Source: Pseudorhodoferax sp047601025
Lineage (GTDB): Bacteria > Pseudomonadota > Gammaproteobacteria > Burkholderiales > Burkholderiaceae_C
NCBI RefSeq assembly: GCF_047601025.1
Contig: NZ_JASGJZ010000001.1
Span: 372,001-436,000 of the forward strand
Length of the DNA stretch: 64,000 nucleotides
Direction: 5' to 3'
Of this stretch, positions 54,467 to 64,000 are shown one piece after another (the first letter of the stretch is position 1; every line of letters starts with the position of its first letter). The notes under the pieces were generated by a model. That model was not told the DNA's origin and did not search any database. It worked only from the letters and a program-made list of their open reading frames with translations. Position numbers and translations under genes: made by a program.

Positions 54467-56229
54467 GGAACCTCCACGGCGACGCGCACGGCCCAGGGCG
54501 GCAGGCTGCCGTCGGGCGCGGCGTGCAGGTGCAGGATCGGCCGGGCCGCGGGCGGCAGGACGGCGGGGGCCTGGCCGAAGTTGGCGGCGATCTCCCAGCG
54601 GCTGCCGTCGGCCAGCGTCCAGCGCACGTGCAGCAGTTCGCCGCCGCCCAGCACCTGGCCGCCGCGCATGGGGCCGGCCAGGCGCGGCACCAGGTGCGCG
54701 CGGCGCAGCGCCAGCAGCCGGCGCACCAGGGCCAGCCGCTCGCGGTGCGGCGGCTGCGCGCGCTCGTCCCACTGCAGCCGGGAGCGGGCGAAGGTCTGCT
54801 CCGCGTTCGGGTCCGGGATGCGCGCGCGGGCCGCCGCGTCGGCGAAGGCCGCGAAGCGCCTGAACTCGTTGCGCCGGCCCTCGCGCACGGCCTCGGCCAG
54901 CGCGCCCTGGAAGTCGCAGAAGTACAGGAACGGGGTGGATGCCGCGTACTCCTCGCCCATGAACAGCATCGGGATGTGCGGCGCGAGCAGCAGGCAGGCG
55001 TAGAGCGCGTCCAGCCGCCCGGCCGGCGCCAGCGCCGACAGGCGCTCGCCCAGCGCGCGGTTGCCAACCTGGTCGTGGTTCTGCAGGAAGGAGACGAAGG
55101 CCGTCGGCGGCAGCGCGCCGCTGGGCTCGCCGCGCGGGCCGCCCTGGTGGGCCGAGCGCTCGCCCTGGTAGACGAAGCCCTGGGCCAGCGCGCGGGCCAG
55201 CCGCTGCACCGGGGCGTCGGCGTAGTCGGCGTAGTAGCCGTCGGTCTCGCCGGTCGCGAGCACGTGGGCGGCGTGGTGCAGGTCGTCGTTCCACTGCGCG
55301 GTGGCCAGGCCGGCGGGCGCGAGGCGGCTGGCCTGGTTGGCGTCGTTCTCCAGCACCAGGTGCACGTGGCGGCGCCGGCCGGGGCCGGCCTGCAGCGCCT
55401 GCGCGATCTCCTCGACGATGGGCCGCGGCGAGCCGTCGCGGATCTGGTGCACGGCGTCCAGGCGCAGGCCGTCGGCATGGAATTCCTCGACCCAGTACAG
55501 CGCGTTGGCGACGAAGAAGGCGCGCACCTCGGCGCTGTGCGCGCTGTCGAAATTGATGGCCGCGCCCCAGGGCGTCTGCTGCGCGGGGTTGAAGAAGTCC
55601 GGGCAGTAGCCGTGCAGGTAGTTGCCGTCGGGACCGAAGTGGTTGTAGACCACGTCGACCAGCACCATCAGGCCGAGGGCATGGGCGCGGTCGACCAGGG
55701 CCTTGAGCTCGTCCGGCGTGCCGTAGCGCGACTCCGGCGCGAACGGCAGCACGCCGTCGTAGCCCCAGTTGCGCGCGCCCGGGGCGTCGGCCAGCGGCAT
55801 CAGCTCGATGGCGGTGATGCCGAGTTCCGCCAGCTCCGCCAGCCGCCCGGCCGCGGCCGCGAACGTGCCCTCGGGCGTGAAGCAGCCGACGTGCAGCTCG
55901 TAGACCACGGCCTCGTGCCAGGGGCGGCCGCGCCAGCCGCCGTCCTGCCAGGCGTAGGCGGACGGGTCCGTGACCTCGCTGGGGCCGTGCACGTCCCCGG
56001 GGTTGCGGCGCGAGGCCGGGTCGGGCACGGGATGGCCGCCGTCGAGCCGGAAGCGGTAGCGCGTGCCGGGCCCGGCACCGGGCACGTCCAGCGCATGCCA
56101 GCCGCCGGCCTGCGCCTGCATCGGCCGGGCCGGGCCGTCCTGCAGCAGCAACTCGGCGCGCCGCGCCCCTAGTGCCCACAGGCGGAAGCGCACGCCCCCG
56201 CCGGGCAGCAGGCTGGCGCCGAAGTTCAT
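54463..56229 (-). CDS. treZ: Malto-oligosyltrehalose trehalohydrolase
   Basis: The 588-residue GH13 enzyme releases trehalose from the ends made by TreY. An N-terminal E-set domain (FGASLLPGGGVRFRLWALGARRAELLL) is followed by the barrel with GLMVLVDVVYNHFGPDGNYLH, FHADGLRLDAVHQI (nucleophile Asp), VHLVLENDAN (acid Glu) and SFLQNHDQVGNRALGER (Asp). The start overlaps the stop of the small membrane gene upstream (ATGA). Confidence 0.94.
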   Translation of the reverse strand: MNFGASLLPGGGVRFRLWALGARRAELLLQDGPARPMQAQAGGWHALDVPGAGPGTRYRFRLDGGHPVPDPASRRNPGDVHGPSEVTDPSAYAWQDGGWRGRPWHEAVVYELHVGCFTPEGTFAAAAGRLAELAELGITAIELMPLADAPGARNWGYDGVLPFAPESRYGTPDELKALVDRAHALGLMVLVDVVYNHFGPDGNYLHGYCPDFFNPAQQTPWGAAINFDSAHSAEVRAFFVANALYWVEEFHADGLRLDAVHQIRDGSPRPIVEEIAQALQAGPGRRRHVHLVLENDANQASRLAPAGLATAQWNDDLHHAAHVLATGETDGYYADYADAPVQRLARALAQGFVYQGERSAHQGGPRGEPSGALPPTAFVSFLQNHDQVGNRALGERLSALAPAGRLDALYACLLLAPHIPMLFMGEEYAASTPFLYFCDFQGALAEAVREGRRNEFRRFAAFADAAARARIPDPNAEQTFARSRLQWDERAQPPHRERLALVRRLLALRRAHLVPRLAGPMRGGQVLGGGELLHVRWTLADGSRWEIAANFGQAPAVLPPAARPILHLHAAPDGSLPPWAVRVAVEVP

Positions 56230-56924
56230 CGCAGGCCGTCCGGCGGGTCGCGCCGGTCGTCGGGCTTGGACGGCCACCAGCGCTCCAGCTGCGCGGCGGC
56301 CCAGTCCTTGCCGCCCAGGCCGAAGGCCAGCGCCACGGCCAGCACCACGCCGCCCAGGATCAGCAGGAAGGCGTCGCGCACGAGCGTGCCGCCGATGCCC
56401 ATCTGGTCCAGCGCGATCATGACCACGAAGGCCAGCACCGCGTAGTAGGCGATGCGCGCGAGCGCCGTGTCGTGGATGCCCACGCCCTTGCAGTAGGTGG
56501 CCACCGCGTTGGACACGAAGCGCGCGAAGTACGCGCCGAAGGCCAGCACCAGCAGCGCCACGATCAGCTGCGGCACGAACAGCATCACGCGGCTCAGCAG
56601 CTCGGTCACGTGCGTCAGGCCCAGGCCGCTGAAGGCCACGATCAGCGCGGCCAGGATCACCACCCAGTAGGACAGCAGGCCCAGCAGCCCGATGGTGTCG
56701 GCCTGCGTGCCGCCCTGCTGCAGGAAGCCGTCCAGCCCGGCGCGGCGCGTGAGCACGTGGAAGTTGATCGCGCGCAGCCCCTTCTCGACCGTGAAGCGCG
56801 CGGCCTTGGCGATCAGGAAGCCCGCCAGCAGCACCAGCGCGGCGATGGCCAGCCGTGGCAGGAACGCGCCGACCTGGAACAGGAAGGCGCGCACGGGTTC
56901 GAGCATGACGTTGATCTGGTCCAT
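56226..56924 (-). CDS. MscS-type transmembrane-helix protein
   Basis: The 232-residue protein has five to six hydrophobic helices (LPRLAIAALVLLAGFLIAKAARFTVEKGL, IGLLGLLSYWVVILAALIVAFSGLGL, DAFLLILGGVVLAVALAFGLGGKDWAA). The FGLGGKD segment after a Gly-rich helix is typical of conserved TM-helix repeats of MscS-like channels (Pfam TM_helix), but the MscS beta-domain is absent. Within a trehalose operon it could be an osmotically gated solute channel (inference). It is coupled to treZ by ATGA. Confidence 0.85.
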   Translation of the reverse strand: MDQINVMLEPVRAFLFQVGAFLPRLAIAALVLLAGFLIAKAARFTVEKGLRAINFHVLTRRAGLDGFLQQGGTQADTIGLLGLLSYWVVILAALIVAFSGLGLTHVTELLSRVMLFVPQLIVALLVLAFGAYFARFVSNAVATYCKGVGIHDTALARIAYYAVLAFVVMIALDQMGIGGTLVRDAFLLILGGVVLAVALAFGLGGKDWAAAQLERWWPSKPDDRRDPPDGLR

Positions 56925-56945
56925 GGATGCCGTGCCTTTCCGCGT

Positions 56946-60316
<3,371 letters not shown>

Positions 60317-60320
<4 letters not shown>

Positions 60321-62431
60321 GCAGCGTCGCTCCTCTCGATGGCAAGCACGTGGGCCGGCATCTGCGACGGCACCAGGATCACGAAGTTGCCGCCGTCGCG
60401 CCAGTCGAAGCACTGTCCGGTGAGCAAGTCCCGGGCCACGAAGCCGCCGCCGTCCACGCCGAGCCAGCCGGCGTCCACCTGCACCCAGCCGGTCTGGGTG
60501 AAGGTGGCGTCGATGTTCACCACCGTCAGCACCGCGTTGCGGCCGTCCGCGTCGCGCTTGGCGTAGGCCACCAGGTAGGGGTTGCTGGTGTCGAAGAAGC
60601 GCAGCGAGCGGTTGGACTGCAGGGCCGGGTATTCCTTGCGGATGCGGTTCACCGTGGCGATGAAGCCGGCGATGCTGTCCGCGCGCTCCAGGCTCAGTTC
60701 GCCCCAGTGGCGCAGCTGGTACTTCTCGGAGTCCAGGTATTCCTCGCTGCCGCGCTCGCGCGGCTCGCCCTGCAGCAGCTCGTAGGGCGGGCCGTAGATG
60801 CCGTAGCTGGCCGACAGCGTGGCCGCCAGCACCAGCCGCGCCATGAAGATGGAGCGCGGGCCGTGGTGCAGGTGCTCGTTCAGGATGTCCGGCGTGTTGG
60901 GCCAGGCGTTGGGCCGGTAGTAGTCCGCCCCCGGGCCGTGCGCCAGCTCGGTGAAGTACTCCATCAGCTCGTGGCGGCTGTTGCGCCAGGTGAAGTAGGT
61001 GTAGCTCTGCGAGAAGCCCAGCTTGGCCAGCCGGTGCATGACCTTGGGCCGCGTGAAGGCCTCGGCCAGGAACAGCACGTCCGGGTGCTCGGCCTTGATC
61101 GCCGCGATCACCCATTCCCAGAACGCGAAGGCCTTGGTGTGCGGGTTGTCCACGCGGAAGATGCGCACGCCCTGCGCGATCCAGTGGTCGAACACGTCCT
61201 TCAGCGCGGCCCACAGCGCGCGCCAGTCTTCCGTCTCGAAGTCGAACGGGTAGATGTCCTGGTACTTCTTGGGCGGGTTCTCGGCGTACTGCACGCTGCC
61301 GTCCGGGCGGCGGCGGAACCACTGCGGATGCTGCCGGACCCAGGGATGGTCCGGCGCGCACTGGAACGCGATGTCCAGCGCGATCTCGATCCCCAGCGCG
61401 TTGGCGGCGCCCACCAGGTCGCGGAAGTCGGCCAGCGTGCCGAGCGCCGGCAGCACGTCCTTGTGGCCGCCCTCCTCGGCGCCGATGGCCCAGGGGCTGC
61501 CGACGTCGCCCTCGCGCGCGATCAGCGTGTTGTTGGGGCCCTTGCGGCGGCTGCGGCCGATCGGATGGATGGGCGGCAGGTACAGCACGTCGAAGCCCAT
61601 CGCCGCCACGTAGGGCAAGCGGGCCTGCACGTCCCTGAACGTGCCGTGGCGCCCCTCCTCGAGCGCGGCCGAGCGCGGGAACATCTCGTACCAGGTGCTG
61701 AAGGCGGCACGCGGCCGGTCCACCGCCAGCGGCAGCCCGTCGGGCCCGGCGTACCAGCAGGCGTGGCGGCGGTCCGGGTAGCGGCCGGCCAGCTCGGCCA
61801 GGTCCTCGGCCAGCGCCAGCTGCTTGATGGCCTCGACCTCCAGCGAGACGGACTCGATCTCGGCGATGGTGGCGCGGCTGGCGGCCTCGGCGCGGCTGCG
61901 CAGGTTGTCGGCCAGGCTGGCCAGGCGCGCGCCGTCCTCGCCGCCGGCGCGCCCGGCGGCCTGCTGCACCAGCTCGGCGCCGACGCGCGCGGCCAGCAGG
62001 ATGTCGGCCAGGTCCACGCGGCGCAACAGCTCGGCGCGCCAGGAATCGAAGTGGTCCACCCAGGCGCAGACCGTGTAGCGCCAGGGGCCGGGCGCGTCGG
62101 GCGCGCAGGCGGCGGTCCACACGTCGTTGCCCTGGGGCTGCATCTCGGTCTCGCGCCAGGCAGGCTCGCCGGCGCGGCGCCAGCACAGGCGCGCGCGCAC
62201 CTTGTCGTGGCCGTCGGTGAACACGTGGGCCGTGACCTCCAGCGGCTCGTCCACCACGCGCTTGACGGCGAAGCGGCCGGCGTCGACCTGGGGCAGCACG
62301 GCGTCGATCACGGCGCGGGCCTGGCCGTCCGCCGGCAGCGGCGGCAGGGGCGCGGCTGCAGTAGCGGGCGGGGCGGCGCGGCGGCGCCGCGGCGGGCGGT
62401 CAGGAGTCGGTGGTGGAGTCGTCATGGGCAT
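60317..62431 (-). CDS. glgE: Alpha-1,4-glucan:maltose-1-phosphate maltosyltransferase
   Basis: The ATG at 62431 gives 704 residues; an in-frame ATG at 62425 (MTTPPPT) is equally possible. Following a Pro/Arg-rich N-terminus, it has the GlgE N-domain and a GH13_3 barrel: DVLYLPPIHPIGRSRRKGPNN, IEIALDIAFQCAPDHPWV, VRIFRVDNPHTKAFAFWEWV (nucleophile Asp), LFLAEAFTRPKVMHRLAKLGFSQSYTYFTWR and ELMEYFTEL. It extends alpha-glucan with maltose-1-phosphate made by the TreS-kinase fusion. The start lies inside glgB. Confidence 0.95.
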
Positions 62432-64000
62432 CCGTTTCGAGGCGAAGCATCAGGGTGGACAGCGGCGGCAGCGTCAGGCAGACGGAGAACGGGCGGCCGT
62501 GCGCGCCGTGCGCCTCGGCCTGCACGCCGCCCAGGTTGCCCATGCCGCTGCCGCCGTAGGCGGGCGCGTCGCTGTTGAGCACTTCGCGCCAGCGGCCGGC
62601 CGCCGGCACGCCGAGCCGGTAGCCGTGGCGCGGCACGGGCGTGAGGTTGCAGGCCACCAGCACCGGCGGCGCGCCCGCGCCGGCCTGGCGCACGAAGGCG
62701 TAGACGCTGGCGCGCGCGTCGTCGCAGGCGATCCAGTCGAAGCCGGCCGGCTCGAAGTCCAGCGCGTGCAGCGCGGGCTCGGCGCGGTACAGCCGGTTCA
62801 GGTCGCCGACCCAGCGCGCCACGCCGGCGTGCAGGGGCTCGCGCGACTGCGGCCAGTCGATCTCGCCCTCGTGCGCCCATTCGCGCCCCTGGCCGAACTC
62901 GCCGCCCATGAACAGCAGCTTCTTGCCCGGGTGCGCCCACATCCAGCCGAACAGCGCCCGCAGGTTCGCGAATCGCTGCCAGGCGTCGCCCGGCATGCGG
63001 CCCAGCAGCGAGCCCTTGCCGTGCACCACCTCGTCGTGCGAGAGCGGCAGCACGAAGCGCTCGTGGAAGGCGTAGACCAGCGAGAAGCTGAGCTGCCCCT
63101 GGTGGTGGCGGCGGTACACCGGGTCCAGGCCGAAGTACTGCAGCGTGTCGTGCATCCAGCCCATGTTCCACTTCATCGAGAACCCCAGGCCGCCCTGCTC
63201 CACCGGGTGCGTGACGCCGGGCCAGGCGGTGGACTCCTCGGCGATGGTCAGCGCGTCCGGCAGCTCGCGCGCGACGGCCTGGTTCAGCACCTGCAGGAAG
63301 TGCACGGCCTCCAGGTTCTCGCGCCCGCCGTGCCGGTTGGGGATCCACTCGCCGGCCCGGCGCGCGTAGTCCAGGTACAGCATGGACGCCACCGCGTCCA
63401 CGCGCAGCCCGTCGAAGTGGTAGTGGCGCAGCCAGAACAGCGCGGACGAGAGCAGGAAGCTGCGCACCTCGTCGCGGCCGTAGTTGAAGATGCTGGAGTT
63501 CCACTCCGGATGGAAGCCCTGGCGCGGGTCGGCATGCTCGTACAGGTGCGTGCCGTCGAAGGCCTGCAGCCCGTGCGCGTCGGTCGGGAAATGCGAGGGC
63601 ACCCAGTCCAGGATCACGCCGATGCCGCGCTGGTGCAGGTGGTCGACGAAGAACATCAGGTCCTGCGGCGTGCCGTAGCGCGCCGTGGGCGCGAAGTAGC
63701 CGGTGGTCTGGTAGCCCCACGAGCCGTAGAACGGGTGCTCGGTCACCGGCAGCAGCTCCACGTGCGTGAAGCCCATGGCCAGCACGTGCTCGGCCAGCGC
63801 CGGCGCCAGCGCGCGCCAGCCCAGGAACTGGCCGTCGTCGCGGCGCCACGACCCCGGGTGGACTTCGTAGACGGACATCGGCGCGCTGCCGGCCTGGCGC
63901 ACCGCGCGGCCGGCCATCCAGGCCTGGTCCTGCCAGGCGTAGTCCAGCGTCCACAGCCGCGAGCCGGTCGCCGGCGCGAGCTCGGTCGCCAGCGCATGCG
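62400..64000 (-). CDS. glgB: 1,4-alpha-glucan branching enzyme (5' end beyond window)
   Basis: The frame remains open to the window end, so the N-terminus is missing. The visible 533 residues hold the GH13 core: MSVYEVHPGSWRR, HVELLPVTEHPFYGSWGYQTTGYFAPT, GVILDWVPSHFPTDAHGL, FDGLRVDAVASMLYLDY (nucleophile Asp), LTIAEESTAWPGV (acid Glu) and LPLSHDEVVHGKGSL (Asp). It introduces alpha-1,6 branches into the glucan made by GlgE. It overlaps glgE, heading the visible part of the operon. Confidence 0.95.
   Translation of the reverse strand, partial: HALATELAPATGSRLWTLDYAWQDQAWMAGRAVRQAGSAPMSVYEVHPGSWRRDDGQFLGWRALAPALAEHVLAMGFTHVELLPVTEHPFYGSWGYQTTGYFAPTARYGTPQDLMFFVDHLHQRGIGVILDWVPSHFPTDAHGLQAFDGTHLYEHADPRQGFHPEWNSSIFNYGRDEVRSFLLSSALFWLRHYHFDGLRVDAVASMLYLDYARRAGEWIPNRHGGRENLEAVHFLQVLNQAVARELPDALTIAEESTAWPGVTHPVEQGGLGFSMKWNMGWMHDTLQYFGLDPVYRRHHQGQLSFSLVYAFHERFVLPLSHDEVVHGKGSLLGRMPGDAWQRFANLRALFGWMWAHPGKKLLFMGGEFGQGREWAHEGEIDWPQSREPLHAGVARWVGDLNRLYRAEPALHALDFEPAGFDWIACDDARASVYAFVRQAGAGAPPVLVACNLTPVPRHGYRLGVPAAGRWREVLNSDAPAYGGSGMGNLGGVQAEAHGAHGRPFSVCLTLPPLSTLMLRLETDAHDDSTTDS

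Overview
The window is GC-rich DNA of Burkholderiales character (betaproteobacterium). The support is a Ralstonia U2-like nag salicylate/gentisate pathway, a type II lumazine synthase behind an FMN riboswitch, Bug-family binding protein and DMT/AAHS transporters, and a large trehalose/glycogen block. No rRNA, tRNA, CRISPR array or intact insertion sequence was recognised.

Region 1 (1-10006) is an iron island. It opens with the tail of one feo operon (FeoC C-terminus plus a companion ORF) and an exported barrel-like protein. A tightly coupled series follows: a GRxR/HMA-like small protein, a membrane-anchored ferritin-like protein, three small membrane-associated proteins, a P1B-type ATPase lacking the CPC motif, a FeoA-like protein, then feoA-feoB-feoC. 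A second FeoC carries a frameshifted, truncated copy of the companion ORF, and a convergent GRxR/HMA-like membrane protein closes the block. Overall this looks like a ferrosome (fez)-type iron-storage organelle cluster joined to ferrous-iron uptake, and it is the most interesting system in the window.

Region 2 (10007-36632) is ordinary chromosome after a gene-poor junction. It holds a ThDP-dependent synthase, an exported SurE-like protein with a lipoprotein, a DMT exporter, a ribbon-helix-helix regulator behind a nested palindrome, a PHB-depolymerase-type esterase, FMN riboswitch-ribH, a divergent AraC/MFS pair, hipBA, a clsB-membrane protein-otsB-otsA operon, two lipoprotein hydrolases, a diguanylate cyclase, an acyltransferase, a CapA-like protein and a LOG-like protein.

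Region 3 (35933-47793) is a catabolic island bounded by two direct copies of a ~330-bp repeat. It encodes salicylate 5-hydroxylase (nagG, nagH, nagAb and two candidate ferredoxin reductases), gentisate 1,2-dioxygenase, maleylpyruvate isomerase, fumarylpyruvate hydrolase, an aromatic-acid symporter, a Bug-type binding protein and a NagR/NahR-type LysR regulator. Together they would convert salicylate through gentisate to fumarate and pyruvate.

Region 4 (47764-50617) is a LysR regulator divergent from azlC-azlD and another membrane protein. Region 5 (51413-64000, minus strand) is an overlapping operon: glgB (cut by the window end)-glgE-treS/maltokinase-MscS-like membrane gene-treZ-treY. With otsAB, all three common bacterial trehalose routes and the GlgE alpha-glucan pathway lie within 40 kb, suggesting strong investment in osmotic or desiccation tolerance.
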